From Sphingobium sp. (lineage in GTDB: Bacteria > Pseudomonadota > Alphaproteobacteria > Sphingomonadales > Sphingomonadaceae): a DNA stretch of 57,144 nucleotides. The stretch's first letter is position 1. Each line of letters starts with the position of its first letter. The position numbers were made by a program, and so were the translations under genes. Location: NCBI GenBank assembly GCA_017745115.1, contig JAGIAA010000014.1:1-57144 (forward strand), in the 5' to 3' direction. Positions 31,840 to 41,963 of this stretch are shown here, in pieces. The notes under the pieces were generated by a model that was given only the letters and a program-made list of their open reading frames with translations, did not search any database and was not told where the DNA came from.

Positions 31840-34828
31840 GCGCGCCGCGCCCGCCGTCTACACCATTCCCGCGCACCGGGCCTTTGCCGATGCGCTCGCC
31901 AAGGGCCTGATCGCGCTGCATGGCGGCAAGGACGGGGGAATTGCGCTTGCGCGCGGCATCGTCCTGTTACCCAATAATCGCGCGGTCCGCGCCCTGAGCG
32001 ACGCCTTCGTGCGCGAGTCCGGCTCCGGCCTGCTTTTGCCGCGGCTCGTGCCGATCGGTGACATCGACCTCGACGAGAGGTTGGGCAACGCGCTCGCACC
32101 GATGGGCGAGGACGCCGGTGTGCCGCCGGCCATCGGATCCGCGGAGCGTCTCATGATCCTGACCCGGCTCGTCATGGCCGAGCGCGCGAAGCAGGGCGAA
32201 CCCGTCGATCTCGGCGAGGGCTATCGGCTTGCGGTCGCTCTGGCGCAGACGCTCGATCAGCTGATCGTCGAGAAGAAGGGGCCGCACGACCTGGCCGAGG
32301 CCCGCGACGAGGAGCTCTCCGCGCACTGGGACAAGGCCTTCGAGCTTTTCAGCCTGCTCTTCGATCAGTGGCCGAGGGAATTGGAGAGACGCGGCTGCAT
32401 TGACGCCGCCGAGCGCCGCAACCGGCTGCTGGGTTCGATTGCGGCGCGCTGGACTGCATCGCCGCCCGAGCGCTTCGTGGTCGCGGCGGGCATCGTGACC
32501 ACGGCGCCGGCGGTGGCGGGCCTGCTCCGCGCCGTCGCACATATACCGCAGGGCATGGTGGTGTTGCCCGATCTCGACCAGAATCTCGACGACCAGCAAT
32601 GGAGTGCCATTGGCGCAGTCGATGGCCGCATGCCAGATCCCGGCATACCCGAGCCGCAGGAGGCCCACGCCCAATATGCGCTGAAGCAGTTGCTGCATCG
32701 CATGGGCGTCAATCGGGCTGAAGTGGCGCTGTGGCGTTGGGGCAGCGAGCACGATGCGCGCGCCGCACGAGGCAAGGCGATCAGCAATGCGATGCTGCCG
32801 GCGCTCCTCACAGGGACATGGCCTGACATCGATCCGAAGGAACGATCGCTCGCCGGGGTCAGCGCCATCGAGGCCTCAGGTCCGGCCGAAGAAGCGCAGG
32901 CCATTGCGATCGCCCTGCGTGAGGCGGTCGAACAACCGGAACGAACCGCCGCGCTGGTGACGCCCGACCGTCAGCTCGCAACCCGCGTGTCCGCCCATCT
33001 CGCACGCTGGGGGATCGAGGCGGACGATTCCGCCGGCCGCCCACTGGCCCAGCTGCCGCCGGGAACGCTGCTGCTGGCGCTGGCGCAGGCCGGCGCCGAA
33101 GCTTTCGCACCGGTCGCGCTGCTGGCGGCCTTGAAGCATCCGCTGGCGAAAAGCGGCGACGAGCGGCTTGGCTGGCTGGAGCAAGTGCGGCGGCTCGATC
33201 TGCTGTTGCGGGGGCCGCGTCCGCCCTCAGGACTGGCCGGGATCGGTGCGTTGCTCGCCTCGACCGATCGAGCGGAAGCGCTTCGCGATTGGTGGCCGGA
33301 GGTTGCCGCCCTGCTCGCGCCGCTCGAGGAGGCATTCTCGCGCGAGCGCCCATTGCCCGACTTGCTCGCGGCGCTGCGTGAGACAGCGTCGGCGCTGACT
33401 GGCGAAAGGGTTTGGGCGGGACATCAGGGGCACGCCGCGGCCGCCCTGTTCGCTGAACTCGAGGCGGCCGCCCCGCACGGACCCCCGACCGCCGACCCGA
33501 AAGGCTTCGTCGCCATGCTGGCACAAGCCCTTGGCGCCGTCGCCATTCGCCCGCCACAGGGCGGCCATCCGCGCATCCAGATTCTTGGTCTCCTCGAAGC
33601 GCGCCTCCAGCAGGCCGATCTCATGATCCTCGCTGGCCTGAACGAAGGCGTCTGGCCGGGCTTACCGCAGCCCGATCCGTGGCTGGCGCCGCGTATCCGC
33701 CGTGCACTTGGCTTGCCGGGGCTGGAGCGGCGTATCGGTCTGTCCGCGCATGACTTCGCCAACGGGCTCGGGGCGCCACAGGTCATTCTCTCTCGGGCCC
33801 GGCGCGACACGAGCGCGCCGACGATCGCCTCGCGCTTCTGGCTGCGCCTGCGTGCCATGACGGGCGAGCGCTGGGCGGAAGATACGCGGCTGATCGAGCT
33901 CGCCCGGCGCATCGACCAGCCGGTCGCGACGGCGCCGCGTTACCCGCAGCCCGCGCCGAGGCCGCGTGCGGAGCTGCGTCCAAGGCGGATCGCCGTCACG
34001 GATATCGACCGCCTGCGCGCCGATCCTTACGCCTTCTATGCCGCCAAAATCCTGGCGCTGCCGTCGCTCGATCCGGTCGATGCCGACCCAGGACCGGCCT
34101 GGCGCGGCACGGCAGCCCATGCAGTGCTACATCGCTGGATGGAAGAAGGCGCGACCGACCCCGAGCGCCTCAAGGCGCTGGCCCGGGACATGCTCGCCGG
34201 AGCGCAGGCGCATCCGTTGATGCGGGCGCTTTGGCAGCCGCGTCTGCTCAAGGCCCTGGAATGGGTTGCCGGCGAAGTGGCGACGCAATCGGGCGAGGGC
34301 CGCAGTATCATCTTCGGCGAGGCGCGTGGCGAGATCACGCGCGGCGGGATCACGCTGCACGGCAAGCCTGACCGCGTGGACCGGCTGGCCGACGGGTCGG
34401 TCGCCGTCGTCGACTACAAGAGCGGCGCGACGGCAACCGCCAAGCAGGTGCAGGCGGGCTATTCGCTCCAGCTGGGTCTGCTCGGCCTGATCGCGCATGA
34501 AGGCGGATTTGCCTCGCAGGGCGTGGCGGCCGGCGCGGCGGTCGGGGCTTTCGAATATTGGAAACTCGCCAAGAGCCCCAAGCGCGATTTCGGCTTCATC
34601 CAGTCGCCCGTCGATCCGGACGGAAAGCGCGGCAAGATTGCGACCGGCGACTTCCTTGGCCTTGTCGCGGGCTATTTCGACGATGCCGCCGCGAAATGGC
34701 TGAGCGGCAACGAGCCATTCACGGCGCGGCCGCACAGCGACGCACCCGTTTTCACCGATTACGACCAGCTGATGCGGCTCGACGAGTGGATCGCGCGCGG
34801 TGGGCCGGAAGGGCAAGGCGATGGCTGA
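31832..34828 (+). CDS. addB: AddB, double-strand-break repair subunit
   Basis: 998 residues from a GTG at 31832 (8-bp overlap with murU). Alphaproteobacterial AddB layout: an inactive helicase-like N-part (about 1-700) and a C-terminal RecB-type nuclease domain (about 740-980) with the catalytic segment GKPDRVDRLADGSVAVVDYKSG and the following QAGYSLQLGLLG. With AddA it resects DNA ends and loads RecA. Very high GC with no frameshift. Confidence 0.94.
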   Translation: MAERAAPAVYTIPAHRAFADALAKGLIALHGGKDGGIALARGIVLLPNNRAVRALSDAFVRESGSGLLLPRLVPIGDIDLDERLGNALAPMGEDAGVPPAIGSAERLMILTRLVMAERAKQGEPVDLGEGYRLAVALAQTLDQLIVEKKGPHDLAEARDEELSAHWDKAFELFSLLFDQWPRELERRGCIDAAERRNRLLGSIAARWTASPPERFVVAAGIVTTAPAVAGLLRAVAHIPQGMVVLPDLDQNLDDQQWSAIGAVDGRMPDPGIPEPQEAHAQYALKQLLHRMGVNRAEVALWRWGSEHDARAARGKAISNAMLPALLTGTWPDIDPKERSLAGVSAIEASGPAEEAQAIAIALREAVEQPERTAALVTPDRQLATRVSAHLARWGIEADDSAGRPLAQLPPGTLLLALAQAGAEAFAPVALLAALKHPLAKSGDERLGWLEQVRRLDLLLRGPRPPSGLAGIGALLASTDRAEALRDWWPEVAALLAPLEEAFSRERPLPDLLAALRETASALTGERVWAGHQGHAAAALFAELEAAAPHGPPTADPKGFVAMLAQALGAVAIRPPQGGHPRIQILGLLEARLQQADLMILAGLNEGVWPGLPQPDPWLAPRIRRALGLPGLERRIGLSAHDFANGLGAPQVILSRARRDTSAPTIASRFWLRLRAMTGERWAEDTRLIELARRIDQPVATAPRYPQPAPRPRAELRPRRIAVTDIDRLRADPYAFYAAKILALPSLDPVDADPGPAWRGTAAHAVLHRWMEEGATDPERLKALARDMLAGAQAHPLMRALWQPRLLKALEWVAGEVATQSGEGRSIIFGEARGEITRGGITLHGKPDRVDRLADGSVAVVDYKSGATATAKQVQAGYSLQLGLLGLIAHEGGFASQGVAAGAAVGAFEYWKLAKSPKRDFGFIQSPVDPDGKRGKIATGDFLGLVAGYFDDAAAKWLSGNEPFTARPHSDAPVFTDYDQLMRLDEWIARGGPEGQGDG

Positions 34829-37800
34829 GCGCAAGGCCATTCCGCCGCTCAAGGCCGAGCAGGCCCAGGCCTCCCGGCCGCACGCCCATGTCTGGCTGAG
34901 CGCGTCGGCCGGCACCGGCAAGACGCATGTCCTGTCCGCGCGTGTCCTGCGGCTGCTGCTGGCGGGCGTAGCGCCGGAGCGCATCCTCTGCCTCACCTTC
35001 ACCAAGGCGGGCGCGGCGGAGATGGCCGAGCGGGTCCATGCCATTCTGGCGCGCTGGGTGCAGTCGACCAATGACGAGGTTGCCGACGATCTCGTCGCGC
35101 TCGGCGAGGACGAGGGGCCTTCGACGGTCCACCGGGCGCGGCTGCTGTTCGCGAAGGTGCTCGATGCCACGGGCGGGGGCCTCAAGATCCAGACGATCCA
35201 CAGCTTTTGCCAATCGCTGCTCGCCTCCTTTCCGCTCGAGGCGGGACTAGTGCCGGGGTTCAAGCCGCTCGACGACCGCGCGCAGGCCGAACTGTCCCGC
35301 GCGGCGCTGATCGCGATGATCGAGCAGGCCGAGCGCTCCCGCGACCACGCGCTGACCGAGGCCATCGAGGCGCTGGCGTTGCGGCTCGGCGAGGACGGGA
35401 CGGTCAGCTATCTCGCCCGATGCGTGCCGGCGTCACGCGCGCTCGAAGCATTGCCGGACGATATTGCCGAGGCGCTGCTGGATTTCCTCGATTTACCGAC
35501 CGGCGATCTCGGGGCCTATCTGGCCGAGCATTGCCAGGATCCGCATATTTCCGAAGCGAACCTGCGCCGCATCGCTGCCGCGAACCGCGACTGGGGAACC
35601 AAGACGGGGCTCGGTATCGCCGATACGGTGGGGTTGTGGCTGGCGGCCGACGCTGCTGAACGCGTCGTGTTGATCGAGCCGCTGCTGGCCTGCCTCGTGA
35701 CGAGGGAAGGCCTGGCCAAGAACCGCGGCAATGAGAAGCTGCTGGCGTTCGATCCGGACTATGCCGATGTCACCGAGGACATTGGCAAAAATCTGAGGGT
35801 GCTCGCCGACTTGCCGGGCCAGGTCGCCTATGCGCGCGAGGCCGCATCCGGCCTGCTCGCCGGCCGCGCCTATGCGCGCGCTTATACCGCCGCCAAGCGC
35901 TCGGCCGGAGTCGTCGATTTCGACGATCTGATCGGGCGGGCGAGCGAGCTTCTCAACACCGACGGCATGGCCGAATGGATCCGATACAAGCTGGACCAGC
36001 GCATCGACCATATGCTGGTCGACGAGGCGCAGGACACGAACGAGCGGCAATGGGACCTGGTGGATGCCATCGTCGCGGAATATTTCGAAACCGCACCGGA
36101 CGACGTGCGCGGTGCCTTGCGCACGCTTTTCGTCGTGGGCGACACCAAGCAGGCGATCTTCGGCTTTCAGGGCACCAGCCCGCGCGCGTTCGTCGATGCC
36201 CTGCAGCGCTTCCAGGACAGGGCAGGGCGCACCGGCCATAGCATCGATGAATTGCCGCTCGCCTTGAGTTTCCGTTCGATGCCGGCCGTGCTTGAGGTGG
36301 TCGATGCGACGCTGGCCGCGATCGGGCACGACGCCGTCGGCCTGCCGCGTCCGCCCGAGCATCATCGCGCCGCGCGCAACCATCCCGGGCAAGTGCTGCT
36401 GCAGCCGCCGACGAGAGCGCCGCGCGAGGCCGATGACGAAGACGGCGAGGGCGACGAACCGAGCGATGAGTGGACGTGGCTCTCGGACCATGAGCGGACC
36501 CATGCCGAGCGCATTGCCCAGCAAATCAAGACGTGGCTGGACGAGAAGCTGGTCCTGCGTTCGAAGGGGCGTCCGGTGCGGCCGGGCGACATCCTCATTC
36601 TCCTGCGCAGCCGCGGGGCGCTCTCGCGGCTCATCGTGGCGCGGCTCTACGAGGCGGGCGTGCCCGTTGCCGGCGTGGATCGCCTGCGCTTGCAGGCGCC
36701 GCTCGCCGTGCAGGACCTGCTCGCGGCGCTGCGCTTCGCCGTGCAGCCCGAGGATGACCTGAATCTTGCCAACCTGCTGGCCTCGCCACTGATCGGCTGG
36801 AGCCAGGAGGATCTCCTTGCCCATGTGCCGCGGGCTTCAGGCATCTCGCTCTGGTCGCATCTTCGCGCGACACAGGATGAGGATGCGCTGAGACCTCTGC
36901 GCGACCTTTTAAACGCTGCCGACTTCACGACGCCCTATCGCTATCTGGAGATCATCCTGTCCGGGCCGATGGACGGGCGCCGCAAGCTCGCCACACGCCT
37001 CGGCGAGGAGGCGCGCGACGCCATTGACGAGCTGCTGAACGCTGCGCTGGGTTTCGAGACGGACGACCATCCATCGCTCCAGCGCTTCATCGACTGGTTC
37101 GACCGTGGCGATGCCGACATCAAGCGCGAGCTGGCCGAGAGCGGCGACATGGTGCGCGTCATGACGGTCCACGGCTCCAAGGGGCTGGAGGCGCCGCTCG
37201 TGATCCTCGCCGATGCCGCCTTCGATCCCGGCAGGCGGCCGCGCGGCGCCGTGCTGGACCTGCCGGTGCTCGATCACGCCCTGCCGCTCATTCCGCCGAC
37301 CCGGGCGGAGGCCAGTGCGAAAATCGCCGAGGCATCCGATCGGACCGAGTCTGCCGACATGGAGGAGCATTGGCGGCTGCTCTATGTGGCGATGACGCGA
37401 GCGGAGGAGATGCTGGTCGTGACAGGTGCTCTGGGCCCGGCAGCCAAGGGCGAGGCGGCTGAGCTGAGCTGGCACAAGGCTGTCGAACGAGCGTTGATCG
37501 ATCTCGGCGCGGAAACGTCGGACAATGGCGGCCTTCGCTGGACAGGGCGCGATGTATTGCCGGATTCGTCTTCGCCCAAGGACGTGAAGGCGGTCGTCAC
37601 GGCAGAAACGGCGCTGCCGGCGTGGCTGCGTATGGCCGCACCCGCCGAGGCGCGCCCGCCGCGCCCGTTGGCGCCGTCCGCTTCGCCAGAGGACGATGTG
37701 CCCGATCCGCCGCCCGATGCGGTCATGCGGAGTGCGGCGGAGCGCGGGCGATTGCTCCATGCTCTGTTCGAACGGCTGCCCGATGTCCCGCTGGCCGACC

Positions 37801-38288
37801 GTCGTCCCGCCGCGGATCGCTGGCTCGCCGGGGCAGGACGGGTTGCCGATGCGGGTGAGCGCGCCGCGCTGGTCGATCATGCGCTTTCGGTCATTCAGGA
37901 CCGGGCCCATGCGGCGCTCTTCTCCCCTGAAGCGCTGGCCGAAGCGCCGATTGCGGCTGTGGTGGGCGAGCAGGTCATCGCGGGCACAGTCGACCGTCTT
38001 CTGGTCACGGATGCATTCGTCCATGTCGTCGATTTCAAGACCGGCTGGGCTGTCCCGCGCGATGCCAGGACAGTTCCGGCAGCACATCTTCGCCAGATGG
38101 CCGCCTATGCCGCTGCGCTGGGAATCATTTTTCCGGAGCGCGAGATTCGGGTGAGCCTGCTCTATTCGTCCGGGCCCAAGCTCATCGATCTGCCCCAGGA
38201 TTTGCTTGCGCCGCACAAGCCCGGCTTGGTTCCCGCGCAGGAGAAGTTGTCGGGTGGGGAGCTTGAGGGCGGACCGGGCGTTCACTAG
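34821..38288 (+). CDS. addA: AddA, helicase-nuclease subunit
   Basis: 1155 residues from the ATG at 34821 (8-bp overlap with addB). UvrD/RecB-family helicase: Walker A SASAGTGKT (about 27-35), LTFTKAGAAEMAERV, DEAQDTNERQWDL, VVGDTKQAIFGFQGT and the late motif VRVMTVHGSKGLEAPLVIL. C-terminal nuclease domain with GTVDRLLVTDAFVHVVDFKTG. Unwinds and degrades broken ends with AddB. Confidence 0.96.
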   Translation: MAERKAIPPLKAEQAQASRPHAHVWLSASAGTGKTHVLSARVLRLLLAGVAPERILCLTFTKAGAAEMAERVHAILARWVQSTNDEVADDLVALGEDEGPSTVHRARLLFAKVLDATGGGLKIQTIHSFCQSLLASFPLEAGLVPGFKPLDDRAQAELSRAALIAMIEQAERSRDHALTEAIEALALRLGEDGTVSYLARCVPASRALEALPDDIAEALLDFLDLPTGDLGAYLAEHCQDPHISEANLRRIAAANRDWGTKTGLGIADTVGLWLAADAAERVVLIEPLLACLVTREGLAKNRGNEKLLAFDPDYADVTEDIGKNLRVLADLPGQVAYAREAASGLLAGRAYARAYTAAKRSAGVVDFDDLIGRASELLNTDGMAEWIRYKLDQRIDHMLVDEAQDTNERQWDLVDAIVAEYFETAPDDVRGALRTLFVVGDTKQAIFGFQGTSPRAFVDALQRFQDRAGRTGHSIDELPLALSFRSMPAVLEVVDATLAAIGHDAVGLPRPPEHHRAARNHPGQVLLQPPTRAPREADDEDGEGDEPSDEWTWLSDHERTHAERIAQQIKTWLDEKLVLRSKGRPVRPGDILILLRSRGALSRLIVARLYEAGVPVAGVDRLRLQAPLAVQDLLAALRFAVQPEDDLNLANLLASPLIGWSQEDLLAHVPRASGISLWSHLRATQDEDALRPLRDLLNAADFTTPYRYLEIILSGPMDGRRKLATRLGEEARDAIDELLNAALGFETDDHPSLQRFIDWFDRGDADIKRELAESGDMVRVMTVHGSKGLEAPLVILADAAFDPGRRPRGAVLDLPVLDHALPLIPPTRAEASAKIAEASDRTESADMEEHWRLLYVAMTRAEEMLVVTGALGPAAKGEAAELSWHKAVERALIDLGAETSDNGGLRWTGRDVLPDSSSPKDVKAVVTAETALPAWLRMAAPAEARPPRPLAPSASPEDDVPDPPPDAVMRSAAERGRLLHALFERLPDVPLADRRPAADRWLAGAGRVADAGERAALVDHALSVIQDRAHAALFSPEALAEAPIAAVVGEQVIAGTVDRLLVTDAFVHVVDFKTGWAVPRDARTVPAAHLRQMAAYAAALGIIFPEREIRVSLLYSSGPKLIDLPQDLLAPHKPGLVPAQEKLSGGELEGGPGVH

Positions 38289-38321
38289 ATTGCGTCCAAC
38301 GATTTGAAGGAGTCAGGTCAA

Positions 38322-38666
38322 ATGGCGACCAAAGCGATTTCCGATGCCAGTTTCCACGCGGACGTGATTTCGTCCGACACGCCCGTGCTTGTCGATTTCT
38401 GGGCGGAGTGGTGCGGTCCCTGTAAGATGATCGGCCCGGCACTCGAGGAAATTGCCGATGAGCTCGCCGGCCAGGTGACGATCGCTAAGCTCAATATCGA
38501 CGATCATCCCGATGCCCCCTCGCGTTATGGCGTGCGCGGTATCCCGACGATGATCCTCTTCAAGAATGGCGCGCCCGCCGCGACCAAGGTCGGCGCGGCC
38601 CCCAAGAGCGCCCTGAAGGGCTGGCTCGAAGGCGAGCTCGGTTCGAGCGCAAGCTCGGCCGCCTGA
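38322..38666 (+). CDS. trxA: thioredoxin
   Basis: 114 residues. Active site [10 protein letters not shown] (Cys31, Cys34), the buried cis-Pro segment GIPTMILF, and the ending [12 protein letters not shown]. The ATG at 38322 has AAGGAG at about 38306-38311. It follows addA by 33 bp and a terminator comes after, so it is the last gene of the divL-trxA run; the addA-trxA neighbourhood is common in alphaproteobacteria. Confidence 0.96.
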   Translation: MATKAISDASFHADVISSDTPVLVDFWAEWCGPCKMIGPALEEIADELAGQVTIAKLNIDDHPDAPSRYGVRGIPTMILFKNGAPAATKVGAAPKSALKGWLEGELGSSASSAA

Positions 38667-38676
38667 TCCGGAATGG

Positions 38677-38707
38677 CCGGGCGCCTATGGGCGCCCGGTT
38701 TTCTTTC
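38677..38707 (+). terminator. rho-independent terminator after trxA
   Basis: CCGGGCGCC (38677-38685), TATG loop, GGCGCCCGG (38690-38698), then TTTTCTTTC. Perfect 9-bp stem. Confidence 0.9.
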
Positions 38708-38780
38708 TCTCCGCCATCCGGGGCTTGATCCGGGATTCCGCTGCCTTTCGCTGACACAAGAGCGTTCAGGATAAACTGTT

Positions 38781-38865
38781 CCCCGGCGCAGGCCGGGGCC
38801 CAGCCCCGACGCATCGGACACGCGCAACCGTTCCAGTCTGGACCTCGGCCTGCGCCTGGGAACGG
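38781..38865. repeat. REP-like palindromic intergenic repeats
   Basis: CCCCGGC-GCAG-GCCGGGG (38781-38798) and a second hairpin, CCGTTCCAG (38828-38836) with CTGGGAACGG (38856-38865, one bulge). This kind of GC-rich palindrome is common between genes in alphaproteobacteria. The gap 38708-38927 has no supportable gene. Confidence 0.55.
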
Positions 38866-38927
38866 CTACATGTTTCGGCGAAGCAATTGCCGATCATGTC
38901 CGGGGTCCGATCTTCTTGGGATAAACT

Positions 38928-39722
38928 CTAATAGAGGATCGCCGCCGCCCGGTCCCACATGGCCGGCGAACAGGCGGCGAGCAGGCCCCGGCCGGGCTCG
39001 GCGCCGATGACATAGGCCGAGCCGTCCGGCCGAGCGACCTTCCCGCCCGCCTCATTGACCAACAACGCGCCCGGAGCGTGATCCCAGGGCAGCGTACGCT
39101 CGAACACCGCAAGGTCGTTCACACCGAGCACGATGCGCGGATATTGCTCCGCGGCGCAGCGCGGGATGTCGGCCATTTCGAGCTTGCCTTCGGCGCGGGC
39201 CTTCAGGCGCACACGATTTTCCGGATCGGCGAAAAGCAACGAGATGCCGGCAACCGGCAGCGGGGCGCCCGTGGGTCGGGCCGTGACGCGCTCGCCATTG
39301 ACCGTCGCGCCTTGACCCAATGCTGCGCAGCATAGCCGATCGGTCAATGGATCGAGCATCCAGCTGGCCTGAATGTTGCCGTTGTCGACCAACGCGATCA
39401 TGAGCCCGAAGGGCGGCCTTCCAGCGGCAAAATTTCCTGTGCCATCAATCGGATCGATTAGCCACTTGAGACCGTTTCCGAGATCGTCGAGCAGCGAGGG
39501 ATCGGCCGACACGGCCTCCTCGCCGACGATGCCGGCTTCCGGAAGCAGCTTGGCGACGCCCTCGTTGAGATGAAGTTCCGCCTCTCGGTCGGCGATCGTG
39601 ACCAGTTCGTCGGCCATCTTCTCGATGACCTCATGCTGCGCGAGGTTGCGGTAGCGCGGCATCACGACCTCGGCGGCGACACGCCGCATCAGAACTGCGA
39701 CCGAGGCGGAGAGGGCGTCCAT
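38928..39722 (-). CDS. inositol monophosphatase family protein
   Basis: 264 residues from the ATG at 39722. Lithium-sensitive phosphatase signatures: GEEA (metal ligand), WLIDPIDGTGNFAAGRPPFG and, near the C-terminus, LPWDHAPGALLVNEAGG. The substrate could be inositol phosphate, histidinol phosphate or a related sugar phosphate; sequence alone does not decide. It starts 5 bp after the argJ stop on the same strand, so the two are probably co-transcribed. Confidence 0.9.
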   Translation of the reverse strand: MDALSASVAVLMRRVAAEVVMPRYRNLAQHEVIEKMADELVTIADREAELHLNEGVAKLLPEAGIVGEEAVSADPSLLDDLGNGLKWLIDPIDGTGNFAAGRPPFGLMIALVDNGNIQASWMLDPLTDRLCCAALGQGATVNGERVTARPTGAPLPVAGISLLFADPENRVRLKARAEGKLEMADIPRCAAEQYPRIVLGVNDLAVFERTLPWDHAPGALLVNEAGGKVARPDGSAYVIGAEPGRGLLAACSPAMWDRAAAILY

Positions 39723-39727
39723 GTCGG

Positions 39728-40951
39728 TCAGCTCCGATAATCTGCGTTGATCGAGATGTAGCCATGCGTGAGATCGCAGGTCCACACGGTCGCCCGGCCA
39801 TCGCCGAGGCCCAGATCGACGCCGATCCGGATATGCTCGCCCTTGAGATGCGCGGCAACGGGCGCTTCGTCATAACCCTCGACCGGGAAGCCGTTGGCGG
39901 CCACTTTCGTGGTTCCGAAGGAGATCGAGAGCTTGTCACGATCTGCCGGCTCGCCAGCCTTGCCGACCGCCATGACGACGCGGCCCCAATTGGCGTCCTC
40001 GCCGGCAATCGCGGTCTTCACCAGCGGCGAATTGGCGATGGATAGGCCGATCCGGCGTGCGCTCTCGTCGCCGACCGCGCCCGTCACGTCGATCTCGATG
40101 AACTTCTGCGCGCCCTCGCCATCCTTGACGACGAGATGGGCGAGCTGGGTGCAGATGTCGGTGAGCGCTGCCTGGAACGCGTCGGCGCCGGGGCTGTCCA
40201 TGCCGGTCAGGACAGGATTGCCGGCCGCCCCGGTGGCGAAGACAAGCACGGTGTCGCTCGTCGAGGTGTCTCCGTCGACCGTGATGCAGGAGAAGCTTCT
40301 GACATTGGCCTCGTTCAGCATCTGCTGGAGCAAGGCAGGCGCGACCGCGGCATCGGTGAAGATGTAGCCGAGCATCGTCGCCATGTCCGGCGCGATCATG
40401 CCCGAGCCCTTGATGATACCACTGAGCGAGACCTTCGTGCCGCCGATCATCGCGCTGGAAGTCGCGCCCTTGGCGAAGGTGTCGGTCGTGCCGATCGTTT
40501 CGGCCGCCGCCAGCCAGCCGCATGGCTCAGCCTCGAACGCCGCCGCAAGGCCCTCGCGCGCCTTGTCCTTGGGCAGCGGCACCCCAATCACGCCCGTCGA
40601 ACTCACGAACACCTCGCCCGGCGCGCAGCCCAGATGCTCTGCCGTCTGGGTCATGATCAGTTCGACGGCTTTGCGGCCACGGTAGCCGGTGAAGGCATTG
40701 CTGTTGCCTGCATTGACGACGAGCGCGCGCGCCTTGCCGCCAGCGATGCCCTCGCGGCAGATCTCGACCTCGGTCGAGCAGCAGAGGTTTTTCGTCGTGA
40801 CGCCGGCGACCGCCGTCCCTTCCGCGAGCTCGACATAGGTGAGATCGCAGCGGCCCCAATTCTTGTAGCCCGCGCGCGCCACGCGTCGCGTCACGCCGCC
40901 GATGTCGGGCAGGGCGGGGAAGGGTGATGCGAGGGGCGAGATATCGGTCAT
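39728..40951 (-). CDS. argJ: bifunctional ornithine acetyltransferase/N-acetylglutamate synthase ArgJ
   Basis: 407 residues. Arginine biosynthesis; recycles the acetyl group. The precursor self-cleaves before the nucleophile Thr192 in APDMA/TMLGYIF; KGSGMIAPDMATML is the family signature. C-terminal region ends HGYISINADYRS. First gene of a two-gene unit with the phosphatase. Confidence 0.97.
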   Translation of the reverse strand: MTDISPLASPFPALPDIGGVTRRVARAGYKNWGRCDLTYVELAEGTAVAGVTTKNLCCSTEVEICREGIAGGKARALVVNAGNSNAFTGYRGRKAVELIMTQTAEHLGCAPGEVFVSSTGVIGVPLPKDKAREGLAAAFEAEPCGWLAAAETIGTTDTFAKGATSSAMIGGTKVSLSGIIKGSGMIAPDMATMLGYIFTDAAVAPALLQQMLNEANVRSFSCITVDGDTSTSDTVLVFATGAAGNPVLTGMDSPGADAFQAALTDICTQLAHLVVKDGEGAQKFIEIDVTGAVGDESARRIGLSIANSPLVKTAIAGEDANWGRVVMAVGKAGEPADRDKLSISFGTTKVAANGFPVEGYDEAPVAAHLKGEHIRIGVDLGLGDGRATVWTCDLTHGYISINADYRS

Positions 40952-41049
40952 ACTGGCGCGATAGCGGGCCTCTTCATGAGGTCAAACAATATCTGTAACA
41001 CCATGTCTGCATGATATTGACGAACGTATTGCGCTGGGGAGGATTTTCT

Positions 41050-41883
41050 ATGTGGCGCTTTGTGCCATGTCTGTTGATCGGATTTTTGGCGGCGACCGCC
41101 AGCTTTGCTCAGGTGCAAGGGCCTCAGCCATATTTGCAAGAAAGTTGGTTCAGCGCTGCTGACAATTCTCCCGATGCCAATCGCTTCGGTGTGGGGGGAA
41201 CGGTCAAAGTGCAACTGGCAATCGACACTCAGGGCCAAATCTCGGACTGTACGATTACAACAAGTAGCGGCTTCGATTTTCTCGACCGGCATGTCTGTCA
41301 GATCGTCATGCGGAAGGCGCGTTTCACTGCGGCAAAGGATGCAAGCGGCAAGGCGGTGCCCTCCAAATTCGATTATGCGATGTCGTTGCAGCCGACGCAG
41401 CAGGCCAGTTGGGTCTCGGATGGCGTCGTCAGTGCCGAATTTGTCATCGACGCTGAAGGGCGGCCCACGGATTGTGTGGCAAACATCCAGGGCGAAGTGT
41501 CTGACCTCATGAAAACGCTCCTTTGCAATGTCTTCGCGCGGATGCCGGCCCAGATCATTGCCGGATTGGAGGGCAGGCCCGCAAAGGGCCCATATCAGAT
41601 CGGCATCCTGATGGCCTTTTCCCGAGACAAGGCTACGAATATTCGCCGTGTAGAAGTGCCTGCAGGATGGCGGCGGATTTCTTTGTTGACCGCTTTGAAA
41701 TCCACCAACGCGAATGGAAAGCTCGTCAATTGCGATGTTGTCGAGCAAAGGGGCAGTTTAGCGCCGCTGCCGCAGCTCTGCGGGGCGTCGGCAGCCTATC
41801 AGATCCGGCCAAAGACCGATGTCAGCGGTCGGGCGATCGCAGGTGATCTATGGGAAAGCATCCAGTTTTCGGTGAAGGAATGA
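41050..41883 (+). CDS. exported protein with a TonB-C-terminal-like domain
   Basis: 277 residues from the ATG at 41050, chosen because GGGGAGG lies at about 41036-41042 and a signal peptide begins there (residues 1-21, ends TASFA). Residues about 45-120 resemble the TonB C-terminal domain: VGGTVKVQLAIDTQGQISDCTITTSSGF followed by LDRHVCQIVMRKARFTPA-like sequence. A second weaker copy may lie near 130-195. There is no N-terminal membrane anchor or Pro-rich stalk, so it is not a working TonB; it resembles free TonB-C proteins seen in sphingomonads. GC content is lower than its neighbours. Function unknown. Confidence 0.78.
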   Translation: MWRFVPCLLIGFLAATASFAQVQGPQPYLQESWFSAADNSPDANRFGVGGTVKVQLAIDTQGQISDCTITTSSGFDFLDRHVCQIVMRKARFTAAKDASGKAVPSKFDYAMSLQPTQQASWVSDGVVSAEFVIDAEGRPTDCVANIQGEVSDLMKTLLCNVFARMPAQIIAGLEGRPAKGPYQIGILMAFSRDKATNIRRVEVPAGWRRISLLTALKSTNANGKLVNCDVVEQRGSLAPLPQLCGASAAYQIRPKTDVSGRAIAGDLWESIQFSVKE

Positions 41884-41963
41884 CCATGAGTTAATCCGCG
41901 ATGGATTAGGTGGCGCAATGTTCAAAGACCGCATTTCCAGCTTGCGTTCATATCACTAATGCC

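Noticed and set aside
38708..38927. A small protein gene in the gap after trxA
   Set aside because: The open frames found there come from palindromic repeats and lack a ribosome binding site.
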